Part shown: positions 12,773-19,090 of the stretch, in pieces
Layout of the letters: each line of letters starts with the position of its first letter
Position numbering within the stretch: the first letter of the stretch is position 1
DNA from: an uncultured Flavonifractor sp.
GTDB lineage: Bacteria > Bacillota > Clostridia > Oscillospirales > Oscillospiraceae
Direction of reading: 5' to 3'
Length of the DNA stretch: 22,227 nt
Assembly: GCA_947384055.1 (NCBI GenBank)
Contig: CANDFO010000037.1
Span: 1 to 22,227 of the forward strand
Program-made: the position numbers and the translations under genes
The notes under the pieces: model-generated
What the model saw: the letters and a program-made list of their open reading frames with translations, nothing else
What the model was told of the DNA's origin: nothing
The model's database searches: none

Positions 12773-13582
12773 GAGCCCGTCCAAAACCTCAAGCATTTCC
12801 GCTACACCGTTCTCCTCACAGGAGCGCACCAGGCGGGGACCCCACGCCCGGACCTCCCTGGCGCAATTGGCCGGGGCGAAGGGGATGGCGGACACCTCCA
12901 GCATGGGAATATCGTTCTGATTGTCTCCGATGCAGTAGACGTGCTCCGGCCGGACATCCAGCAGGGCGGCCAGATAGCGGACCATACCGCCCTTATTGCT
13001 CCCCTTGCGGGTGAGCTCCAGGAGAACAGCGCTGGAAAAAATGGCCTCGTACAAACCGCTCCACCGGTCTTTGATATAATTCTGAACCTGCTCCAGCACG
13101 GTCCGCTCCTGCTGAAGGATTACCTTGCTCCAGGGCAGGGGCATCTCCAGGATGGGGACCTCTCTTGCCGTGGCGTGAGCCCGCTCCAGGTGGCGGCGCG
13201 TGACCTCGTTGGGATGGTACATGTAGATGTCGTCTCCGTGGTATGCCTCAAACCCGATGGCGGGAATGGCAGCGGCCACCTGGCGCAGGTCGTCCCGGGC
13301 CCGGATGGGCAGATAGGTCTCATACACCATTTTTCCGGCGCTGAAATCATACAGCGCAGAGCCGTTGGAGAGGATTACCGGGGCGTTGATGGGCACGCAC
13401 CGGGCATAGGCGGCAAACGTGGGACGGGCCCGGCCGGTGGCCACGGTAAACCGTCCGCCCTCCCGGGTAAAGCGGTCAATGGCCGTCCAATTTTCCCGGC
13501 TTACCTCCGGTCCCCGCCCATAGAGGGTATCGTCAAAGTCGCTGACCACCAGCACGCCGTCAAATTTACCCAAATCAATCAC
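12731..13582 (-). CDS. HAD superfamily (Cof-type) phosphatase
   Basis: A 283-residue HAD hydrolase with a C2-type cap. Motif I is D15-F-D17-DTL, motif II the ATGR segment at 48-51 and the following SNGS at 72-75, motif III K197 within TRKGSNKGG, and motif IV GDNQND at 219-224, so all catalytic residues are present. The substrate is unknown. It lies 65 bp downstream of thiT on the same strand with no terminator seen between, and may be read from the TPP-riboswitch transcript. E. coli Cof, a relative, hydrolyses the thiamine precursor HMP-PP. The start is GTG 13582; a TTG nine bases later, better spaced behind AAGGTG, is possible. The last 13 or so residues (SQSGSKGANRSF) come from the R2 repeat. 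Confidence 0.9.
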   Translation of the reverse strand: MIDLGKFDGVLVVSDFDDTLYGRGPEVSRENWTAIDRFTREGGRFTVATGRARPTFAAYARCVPINAPVILSNGSALYDFSAGKMVYETYLPIRARDDLRQVAAAIPAIGFEAYHGDDIYMYHPNEVTRRHLERAHATAREVPILEMPLPWSKVILQQERTVLEQVQNYIKDRWSGLYEAIFSSAVLLELTRKGSNKGGMVRYLAALLDVRPEHVYCIGDNQNDIPMLEVSAIPFAPANCAREVRAWGPRLVRSCEENGVAEMLEVLDGLYSQSGSKGANRSF

Positions 13583-13647
13583 CTTATCTTCCCGCTTATC
13601 CTCGCGGCATATTGGCCGTCAGCCTGCCCCGCACCGGACCTCTCTTT

Positions 13648-14226
13648 TTAACGCTGAATGTCGTTTCCCGCCAGATACGTACCCAGGGGGACGCTCATAA
13701 TCCCAAAAATTATCAGACACAGCGCCATATCAATGGCCATATAAAATCCGTTGTAAAGAAAGGAGTAAAACCAGGGGGTGGTCATGGTCATGCCAAAAAA
13801 GGTCTCCGGCATATACTCCACCCAGATGGTGGCCCCCACCACATAGTGAACCAGAAATCGGGCCGCGGAACCCAGAACCGTACCCGCGAAAATGCTCCAG
13901 CGTTTCCCGCGGAACAGCCCGGCCAGGCCCAGCACCGTAAACGCCGCCAGGTAATCTCCAATAATAGACTGCCAGCCCAGGGCAAAGCCGCCGTCAAACA
14001 TGAATTGCAGGATGCCCAGCACAAAGCCGGCCATCAAACCGCTGCCCACACCCCAGCGGCAGGCGTACAGAAAAATGGGCAGCATGGACAGACAGATGGA
14101 GCCGCCCCAAGGCATCTCCCAGAGCTTGAGATAGCCCAGGAGCTGAGCCAGGACCACCATGACGGCCCCCTCGCACAGGGCGCGGACAGCCAGATGGGTG
14201 CGGTGGGTTGTTTTTGCTTCGGACAT
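13648..14226 (-). CDS. thiT: Thiamine ECF transporter substrate-binding subunit ThiT
   Basis: ThiT is the membrane S-component that captures thiamine and docks on the shared ECF module (EcfA, EcfA' and EcfT, not in this window) for ATP-driven uptake. The 192-residue protein has six hydrophobic helices. The family landmarks are MPWGGSICLSMLPIFLYA in the first half, LGWQSIIGDYLAAF in the middle, and RFLVHYVVGATIWVEY with its aromatic binding-site residues. ATG 14226 follows AGGAGG by eight bases. Immediately upstream are an intrinsic terminator and a TPP riboswitch, which gives independent support for the function: expression should fall when TPP is plentiful. The HAD gene follows on the same strand. 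Confidence 0.95.
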   Translation of the reverse strand: MSEAKTTHRTHLAVRALCEGAVMVVLAQLLGYLKLWEMPWGGSICLSMLPIFLYACRWGVGSGLMAGFVLGILQFMFDGGFALGWQSIIGDYLAAFTVLGLAGLFRGKRWSIFAGTVLGSAARFLVHYVVGATIWVEYMPETFFGMTMTTPWFYSFLYNGFYMAIDMALCLIIFGIMSVPLGTYLAGNDIQR

Positions 14227-14240
14227 TATCGTCCCCTCCT

Positions 14241-14287
14241 AAAAAGATGTACCGCAGCGCAAACCAAAAAGCGCGCAATGCGGTACA
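14241..14287 (-). terminator. Riboswitch-controlled intrinsic terminator in the thiT leader
   Basis: On the minus strand TGTACCGC (14287-14280) pairs with GCGGTACA (14255-14248), with inner GCGC pairings, and is followed by TCTTTTT ending at 14241. It lies between the TPP aptamer and the thiT ribosome binding site, so it is the likely expression platform. Confidence 0.85.
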
Positions 14288-14309
14288 AGGAGAACACGAC
14301 AATTACAGC

Positions 14310-14415
14310 CGAATACTCTTCCTACGCCGGCATTACCCGGATCAGGTTCAAGGGACCGTCCGCCGCGATAGGCGTCCATCTCAGCCGGACATGCGTCCAG
14401 CGCCCCTGCTATTCG
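14310..14415 (-). promoter_or_regulatory. TPP riboswitch (THI element)
   Basis: Read on the minus strand, the aptamer shows the closing stem CGAATA/TATTCG, AGGGGCGC, the pyrimidine-sensing CTGAGATGG, and the pyrophosphate-side core CCTTGAACCTGATC followed by CGGGTAATGCCGGCGTAGGAA. These are the invariant parts of the THI element. It is placed upstream of a terminator and thiT. TPP binding should favour termination and shut off thiamine uptake. Confidence 0.96.
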
Positions 14416-14438
14416 ATTTGTCCTACGGTCAGAGCTAT

Positions 14439-14466
14439 TTTATACCATCTGCGCCAGCTTTGTCAA
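14439..14466 (-). promoter_or_regulatory. Promoter for the TPP riboswitch-thiT transcript
   Basis: On the minus strand TTGACA (14466-14461) is followed after 16 bp by TATAAA (14444-14439), or after 18 bp by TAAAAT. It lies inside the last codons of rluD, whose stop codon overlaps the -10 box. Confidence 0.75.
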
Positions 14467-15354
14467 TACCGCCTGAAACCAGGGTGGCAGCGGACACTCC
14501 ACCGTCAGCCGCTCCCCGGTGCGGGGGTGGATAAAGCTCAGCCGCCGGGCGTGGAGGCACTGCCCCGCCAGCCCGGGATAGGGCCTGCGGGCCCCGTAGA
14601 CCACATCCCCCAGCAGGGGGTGGCCCGCATAGGCCAGGTGTACCCGAATCTGGTGGGTCCGCCCGGTCTCCAGGCGGCATTGAATGTGCGTATAGCCGGG
14701 ATAGCGCCCCAGAACGGCATAGTGTGTGACGGCCTCCCGCCCCCGCAGAGGGTCCACAGCCATGCGCTTGCGGTCGGTGGGGTGCCGGGCAATGGGGGCG
14801 GAAATCGTGCCGGTGTCCTCTTTCAGGCTTCCCACGCACACCGCCTCATATTCCCGGTACAGGGAATGGTCCTGGAGCTGTTCCACCAGGGAAAGATGGG
14901 CAGCGTCATTTTTGGCTGCAATGATCAGACCGGAGGTATCCCGGTCAATTCGGTGGACAATCCCCGGACGGAGGCTTCCATTGATGCCGGAGAGTGATTC
15001 TCCGCAGTGATATAACAGTGCGTTTACCAGTGTGCCGTCGGGATGCCCCGCCGCCGGGTGGACCACCAGTCCCACGGGCTTATTCACTACGATGACGTCG
15101 GCGTCCTCATAGACCACATCCAGAGGAATCTTCTGGGGAATTGCGTCAACAGGGGCCGGTTCGGGCAGGACCACCGTAAGCGCGTCGCCGGGGACGGTCC
15201 TGTAGTTCTTTTTCACCGGCAGCCCCGCTCGGGTCACGCAGCCCTCCTCCAGCAGCCGCTGGGCCGCCGAGCGGGTGAGCTCCGGCAGGAGACGGGCCAT
15301 AAGCTGGTCCGCCCGCTCCCCCGGCCGGTCAGCCGTCAGCGTCAGAGGTTCCAT
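14440..15354 (-). CDS. rluD: RluD-type 23S rRNA pseudouridine synthase
   Basis: A 304-residue RluA-family pseudouridine synthase. An S4 RNA-binding domain (about 10-65, RADQLMARLLPELTRSAAQRLLEEGCV) is followed by the catalytic domain with H134-R-I-D137-R-DTSGL, where D137 is the catalytic aspartate, and ETGRTHQIRVHLAYAGHPLLGD. S4 plus this catalytic motif fits RluD, which modifies helix 69 of 23S rRNA, though a paralogue with another target cannot be excluded. ATG 15354 lies inside the end of lspA (26-bp overlap), with an AGG-containing site just upstream; the frame is open further upstream, but only as a shadow of lspA. The lspA-rluD order is very common in Firmicutes. The final codons carry the promoter of the thiT leader. 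Confidence 0.93.
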   Translation of the reverse strand: MEPLTLTADRPGERADQLMARLLPELTRSAAQRLLEEGCVTRAGLPVKKNYRTVPGDALTVVLPEPAPVDAIPQKIPLDVVYEDADVIVVNKPVGLVVHPAAGHPDGTLVNALLYHCGESLSGINGSLRPGIVHRIDRDTSGLIIAAKNDAAHLSLVEQLQDHSLYREYEAVCVGSLKEDTGTISAPIARHPTDRKRMAVDPLRGREAVTHYAVLGRYPGYTHIQCRLETGRTHQIRVHLAYAGHPLLGDVVYGARRPYPGLAGQCLHARRLSFIHPRTGERLTVECPLPPWFQAVLTKLAQMV

Positions 15355-15820
15355 GAGGGGCCTCCTTTTTGGGCTCCAGCCTGTCGTAGAAAAAGACGGC
15401 ATAGACGCACAGGGCAATCCCCCCCGCCACCACGCAGATGTCCGCCACATTGAACACCGCGAAGCGGATGAAGAGGGTGCGGAACATGTCGGTGACAAAG
15501 CCGAAGGCGAAGCGGTCGATGAGATTGCCCACCGCCCCCGCCAGCACCACCGCCAGGGCGCATCTGCCGAAGGGGTGGCGGAACACCGGCTTTGCCAGCC
15601 CCACCGCCAGGGCTGCTGACACGGCCAGAGAAACCAGGCCCAGCGCCCAGGTGTGCCCGGTGAACAGAGAAAAGGCCGCCCCGGTGTTTTGCACATAGGT
15701 CAGGTCCATCAGACAAGGCAGGAAGGGAACGCTCCCCCCCAGCGGGATATTGGCCCGGACCAGGAACTTGACCAGCTGGTCCAGCGCGGTGAGGGCGGCG
15801 GCCAGGATAAAATAGGGCAT
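15329..15820 (-). CDS. lspA: Lipoprotein signal peptidase II
   Basis: LspA cleaves the signal peptide of diacylglyceryl-modified prolipoproteins in the cytoplasmic membrane. The 163-residue protein has four transmembrane helices and the family blocks ALDQLVKF (12-19), NTGAAFS (45-51), GAVGNLIDR (95-103) and FNVADI (123-128). The catalytic aspartates are D102 and D127. ATG 15820 is preceded by AAAGGAGAG. The frame continues upstream to 15940, but that part is encoded by a dispersed repeat and is not lipoprotein-peptidase-like. The gene overlaps rluD by 26 bp. No clear promoter is seen in front; a repeat element occupies the upstream region from 15846. Confidence 0.96.
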   Translation of the reverse strand: MPYFILAAALTALDQLVKFLVRANIPLGGSVPFLPCLMDLTYVQNTGAAFSLFTGHTWALGLVSLAVSAALAVGLAKPVFRHPFGRCALAVVLAGAVGNLIDRFAFGFVTDMFRTLFIRFAVFNVADICVVAGGIALCVYAVFFYDRLEPKKEAPHGTSDADG

Positions 15821-15845
15821 AGGCTGGGTCTCTCCTTTTAAAGAT

Positions 15846-16012
15846 TTAGAACCTGTATTCACAGCCGGGGAATGCTGGATGGGTGAGGATTTTTCCCGCC
15901 AGACAAGGAGATGTTCCACAGCCATCCTGACAGATGGCAAGGGAAAGGGACGCAGTATGGCGGGAAAAAGACCGCTCAGACGGCGTTCAACGGTTGTGAA
16001 TACAGGTTCTTA
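15846..16012 (-). repeat. AGAACCTG-family MITE-like element, full-length copy
   Basis: This 167-bp element lies between the divergent lspA and glycosyltransferase genes. Its terminal inverted repeats are TTAGAACCTGTATTCACAGC on the left and the complement of GGTTGTGAATACAGGTTCTTA on the right. A second internal inverted pair (TTTTTCCCGCC / GGCGGGAAAAA) is also present. No transposase is encoded, so it would depend on one elsewhere. The deleted copy at 11442-11531 matches its ends in inverted orientation. Confidence 0.85.
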
Positions 16013-16055
16013 GACGGGACCGGTGGGAAAAGTCCCCGCTCTGACACAGATTGGA

Positions 16056-16084
16056 TTGCATTTCGGCGGCGGTTCCACTATAAT
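16056..16084 (+). promoter_or_regulatory. SigmaA-type promoter of the glycosyltransferase gene
   Basis: TTGCAT (16056-16061), 17-bp spacer, perfect TATAAT (16079-16084). The expected transcription start near 16091 decides the gene start: ATG 16094 would be almost leaderless, while GTG 16115 has a proper ribosome binding site. Confidence 0.8.
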
Positions 16085-16114
16085 GACAACATCATGAATG
16101 AGAGGGGTGGCGCT

Positions 16115-17017
16115 GTGGAACGCCCGCTGGTGAGTATTATTGTGCCGGTATATAACGCAGAGGAATATCTGCCCGCCTGCCTGGAGAGCATTCGGGCTCA
16201 GACCTGGAGGAAGCTGGAGGTGTGGCTGGTCAACGACGGCAGCACTGACGGCAGTCTGGCTCTGTGCCAGGCCGCGGCCGCGGAGGACGAGCGTTTTCAT
16301 GTGATTGACCAGCCCAATTCCGGCCCCTCTGCCGCCCGCAACGCGGCTATGGACGCCGCTGCCGGGCAGTATTTCCAGTTTGTGGACGGAGACGACCGTC
16401 TCCCCTCCAACGCCACCGAGTCCCTGGTCCATGCCGCCTCCACCACCGGGGCAGACCTGGTGATCGGACGGTTCTACCGGATCTCCGGCAGTCATCAGGC
16501 CCTTCAGGGCCATATCCGGGGCCGCCGGGTGCTGACCCGGCAGGAATTCGCCGAAGAGATGGTCAAAGCCCCTGCCAATTTCTATTACGGCGTGCTGTGG
16601 AACAAGCTCTACCGGCGGAGCATCATCCGGGTGCACCGCCTGCGCTGCCCGGAGGACGTAACATGGTGTGAGGACTTTTTGTTTAACCTGGAGTACATCA
16701 AATATGTCCGCCTGGTGGCGGCCATTCCGGAGCCGGTGTGCTGCTATATCAAGCGCTCCGGCAGTCTGGTGTCCACTCAGGCCACCCCGGTGCGGGCCAT
16801 TGAGATGAAGCGCAAAACCTTCGCTTGCTATAAACAGCTCTACCAGGCCCTGGACCTCTATGAGGAGCAGAAAGGGCAGGTCTACCGCTACCTGATCGCC
16901 ACCGCCACCGACGGCGGCAGCGTCCGTCTTCCCCAGTGGCCGGGGATGGAGAAGCGGAGATCCCGCCCCGGAAAGAGACGGGGCCGGGGCAGATGGGGCT
17001 ACAGCAGCTCCACCTGA
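16115..17017 (+). CDS. Family 2 glycosyltransferase
   Basis: A 300-residue GT-A fold glycosyltransferase, which transfers a sugar from a nucleotide-sugar donor to a surface glycan or lipid. VSIIVPVYNAEEYLPACLESIRAQT opens the fold, VNDGSTDGS is the nucleotide-binding loop, NSGPSAARNAAMDAA follows, and D91-G-D93-D94 is the metal-binding DxD. W-CEDFLFNLEYIKY is the usual acceptor-side motif. There is no membrane anchor. GTG 16115 is preceded by AGAGGGG; ATG 16094 is an alternative. The last 35 or so residues are Arg/Gly/Pro-rich and not family-like, and the gene ends by overlapping the convergent epimerase gene by 19 bp. The original 3' end may therefore have been altered. No glycan cluster is nearby. 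Confidence 0.88.
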   Translation: MERPLVSIIVPVYNAEEYLPACLESIRAQTWRKLEVWLVNDGSTDGSLALCQAAAAEDERFHVIDQPNSGPSAARNAAMDAAAGQYFQFVDGDDRLPSNATESLVHAASTTGADLVIGRFYRISGSHQALQGHIRGRRVLTRQEFAEEMVKAPANFYYGVLWNKLYRRSIIRVHRLRCPEDVTWCEDFLFNLEYIKYVRLVAAIPEPVCCYIKRSGSLVSTQATPVRAIEMKRKTFACYKQLYQALDLYEEQKGQVYRYLIATATDGGSVRLPQWPGMEKRRSRPGKRRGRGRWGYSSST

Positions 17018-17877
17018 TAGCCCAGGGTGTGGCTCTCTCCCGGGGCCAGGACGATGCAGTGGGCCTTGCCGGAAAACTCCGGTCCCTCTCCCTCCACGGC
17101 GGAGCAGCCGTGCCAGGGCTCAATGCACAGATAGGGGGCCGCGGCGTTGGGTTTCGTCCAGAAGGCCAGCATGGGGAAGCCCTCGAAGTGCATCCGCACT
17201 CCCCAGCGGGTGCCCCGGTGCTCCAGGGATACCGTGGTGGACTTGAGCCCTTCGAAAATCAGGGTGTCCGCCATATCGAAATATTCATATTTCAGGGGCA
17301 GGGTATAGTTGTTTTTCAGGAACGGCACCACACGGCTCCGGTCCAGCAGGCCCTTTTCCGGAACCAGAGAGGCACAGGTCTCCCGCTGGTCAAAGCAGAT
17401 CATGTAGTCCTCGAACCGGTCCCCCGGGAGCAGAGGACAGTTGAAGGCCGTATGCCCCCCCAGGCAGAAGGGCATGGGCTCCGCTCCGGTGTTCTCCACG
17501 GTAAAGGCACTGGCAAAGCCCTCCCGGGTCAGCTCCTGGCGCACCTTGAGCCGGAAGGCGAACGGATACTGGGACAACGTGTCCGCATTTTCCCGCAGCT
17601 CCAGCTCCGCCCAGTCCGCCCCCTGGTCCAGCAGGGTAAACTCCTGCCGCCTGGCAAAGCCGTGCTGAGGCATTGCGTACTCCTTGCCGTTGATGGAAAT
17701 TCTGCCATCTTTCAGGGCTCCCACAATGGGGAAAAGCAGTGGGTTGCGGCCGGACCAGTAGGCCGGGTCCCCCTGCCATATATATTCCAGTCCGCTCTGG
17801 TCCCTGCACGAAACCAGCTCGCCGCCTGTGGTATCCACCTCAGCCGTCCGGCCATAGCCCTCCAGTTTTATACGCAT
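16999..17877 (-). CDS. Aldose 1-epimerase family protein (LacX-like)
   Basis: A 292-residue galactose-mutarotase-like protein, a beta-sandwich that interconverts alpha and beta anomers of sugars. Readable family blocks are GRNPLLFPIVG (43-53), the HGFAR motif (72-76), GGHTAFNCPL with its conserved His, and YLCIEPWHG near the C-terminus, which carries the Glu expected to be the catalytic base. The sequence fits the LacX subgroup better than classical GalM, so the true substrate (perhaps a hexose-6-phosphate or another sugar) is uncertain. ATG 17877 has GGGAGGAT before it, and a perfect TATAAT promoter is present. It is monocistronic and convergent with the glycosyltransferase gene. Confidence 0.92.
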   Translation of the reverse strand: MRIKLEGYGRTAEVDTTGGELVSCRDQSGLEYIWQGDPAYWSGRNPLLFPIVGALKDGRISINGKEYAMPQHGFARRQEFTLLDQGADWAELELRENADTLSQYPFAFRLKVRQELTREGFASAFTVENTGAEPMPFCLGGHTAFNCPLLPGDRFEDYMICFDQRETCASLVPEKGLLDRSRVVPFLKNNYTLPLKYEYFDMADTLIFEGLKSTTVSLEHRGTRWGVRMHFEGFPMLAFWTKPNAAAPYLCIEPWHGCSAVEGEGPEFSGKAHCIVLAPGESHTLGYQVELL

Positions 17878-17910
17878 GTAGTTATCCTCCCCTATGATTC
17901 AGATGCTGTC

Positions 17911-17939
17911 ATTATAGCGGGAAACCGCTGTTTTTGCAA
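17911..17939 (-). promoter_or_regulatory. SigmaA-type promoter of the epimerase gene
   Basis: On the minus strand TTGCAA (17939-17934), 17-bp spacer, perfect TATAAT (17916-17911), 34 bp before the ATG. Confidence 0.85.
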
Positions 17940-18171
17940 CCTTGCCGTGATAAAAAAGCCCAGGATACGGGCCCTTGCAGCGGCCTCGCTTCAGCTTTCA
18001 TAGCCGGCGCTTGTGTGCGTCGCGCACATCCAGCGGCCATAGCCCGCAGGATGAAAAAACGCAGATGCGCTGACCAGCGCTCCATCCGGCCAGGAACCTG
18101 CACTTGCCTTTGGGCGGGAAAAGGCTCGCTGCTTGGCCGTTTTAACAATTCTTTAACAGGGCCCTGTGTCC
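17940..18171. other. Gene-free stretch
   Basis: Between the epimerase promoter and the hairpin that ends the MerR gene I see no convincing gene, RNA or repeat copy. Short open frames on both strands lack a ribosome binding site and any recognisable protein character. Confidence 0.6.
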
Positions 18172-18211
18172 CGGCTGACCCCCTTTCCCCTGCGGGAGAG
18201 GGGGTCAGCCG
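18172..18211 (-). terminator. GC-rich hairpin overlapping the MerR stop codon
   Basis: CGGCTGACCCCCT (18172-18184) pairs perfectly over 13 bp with AGGGGGTCAGCCG (18199-18211), with inner TCCC/GGGA pairing. The MerR stop codon (complement at 18205-18207) lies in one arm. No T tract follows on the minus strand, so it may be a weak terminator or a REP-like repeat. Confidence 0.55.
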
Positions 18212-19017
18212 CTGTCAGGGCACACCTGCACCTGCAGTTCGGTGACATATTCCGCCTCCCGGTTGGTATCATGGGCGTCCACCCGGTAGAGCTCCAGCGG
18301 AGCGCCCAGAGGCCGGCGCCCGCCAGACACCACGGCGGACAGCAGCGTGTGCCAGTGCTCCTCCAGCCGGTGATAAGCGCCCCGGTAAAAGAGGCGGGCA
18401 TATTCCCCGGCGGGCAGGCTCGCGTCATAGGGCAGGCCCGGCTCCGTCAAAAAGAACACCCGGGAAAAGTGATTGTATATACCGTCATTCAGGCTCTTTT
18501 CATCCAGCGCCGCCCCCATGCACTGGTCGCCGATCACTTTGATATACGCCTGATGGCGGCTCTCCAGCTTTTTTAGCAGGAAGTCGATTTCGCCCTCCAG
18601 GATAATGTCCTCCCGTAAAAACACGTAGGGGCGCTCCGGCTCCTGACGGAAGGAGACCTGCCCCGGCTCCACCCGGGCATAGCGCCTCAGCCGGGTGCGG
18701 CGGCGTCTTGCCTCCCGCCGGGCGGCCTCCAGAGCCCGGATCCGCCCGTCCAGCACGGCCTCCTCCCGGTCCAGCAGCGCCAGGGTCTCCCCCACTGTCC
18801 GCCGCTCCAGATAGCCGCGAATCTCTCCGGTGGGCAGATCCAGGTCCCGCAGGGAGCGGATGATATTGAGCGTCACCACGTCCTGAATCCCGTAGAGGCG
18901 GTAGCGGTTCTCACCGCGCACCGGGTGGAGCAGCCCTTTTTCCTCATAGTAGCGTAGCGTGTCCGGACACAGGCCAAAGAGCTGGGCCAGCTCATGGATG
19001 CGATAATATTCTTTCAT
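18205..19017 (-). CDS. MerR-family regulator with C-terminal effector-binding domain
   Basis: A 270-residue BmrR-like regulator. The winged HTH reads YYRIHELAQLFGLCPDTLRYYEEKGLLHP, then ENRYRLYGIQDVVTLNIIRSLRDLDLP, followed by an Arg-rich coiled coil (about 75-120). A C-terminal domain of about 150 residues (from about 120) resembles the GyrI/effector-binding fold that binds hydrophobic cations in multidrug regulators. It is transcribed away from a MATE exporter gene, 73 bp between the two starts, and the gap holds a 19-bp-spaced MerR-type promoter reading towards the exporter. Activation of the exporter by a bound drug is the natural model. ATG 19017 has only a weak GGGGA site upstream. Confidence 0.92.
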   Translation of the reverse strand: MKEYYRIHELAQLFGLCPDTLRYYEEKGLLHPVRGENRYRLYGIQDVVTLNIIRSLRDLDLPTGEIRGYLERRTVGETLALLDREEAVLDGRIRALEAARREARRRRTRLRRYARVEPGQVSFRQEPERPYVFLREDIILEGEIDFLLKKLESRHQAYIKVIGDQCMGAALDEKSLNDGIYNHFSRVFFLTEPGLPYDASLPAGEYARLFYRGAYHRLEEHWHTLLSAVVSGGRRPLGAPLELYRVDAHDTNREAEYVTELQVQVCPDSG

Positions 19018-19032
19018 TTTTTCACATTCCCC

Positions 19033-19063
19033 TTGACTTTCGTATAGTACGAGGGTTTATGAT
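19033..19063 (+). promoter_or_regulatory. MerR-type promoter with 19-bp spacer for the MATE gene
   Basis: TTGACT (19033-19038) and TATGAT (19058-19063) are 19 bp apart. The spacer carries the dyad TCGTA-TAG-TACGA, extending imperfectly to about nine positions per arm. It differs from the operator at 8526-8539, so the two MerR systems are separately addressed. Confidence 0.83.
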
Positions 19064-19090
19064 ATCCTCAGCAAAGAGGAGGTTATTCCC

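Noticed and set aside
13612..14997. Long plus-strand frame across thiT, the TPP riboswitch and rluD.
   Set aside because: It runs through two well-supported minus-strand genes and a conserved riboswitch, with no protein-like composition.
15821..15940. N-terminal extension of LspA by 40 residues.
   Set aside because: The extension is encoded by a MITE-like element; ATG 15820 has AAAGGAGAG and gives the normal LspA N-terminus.
17912..18148. Possible small minus-strand gene between the epimerase and MerR genes.
   Set aside because: No ribosome binding site or recognisable protein character, and it overlaps the epimerase promoter.
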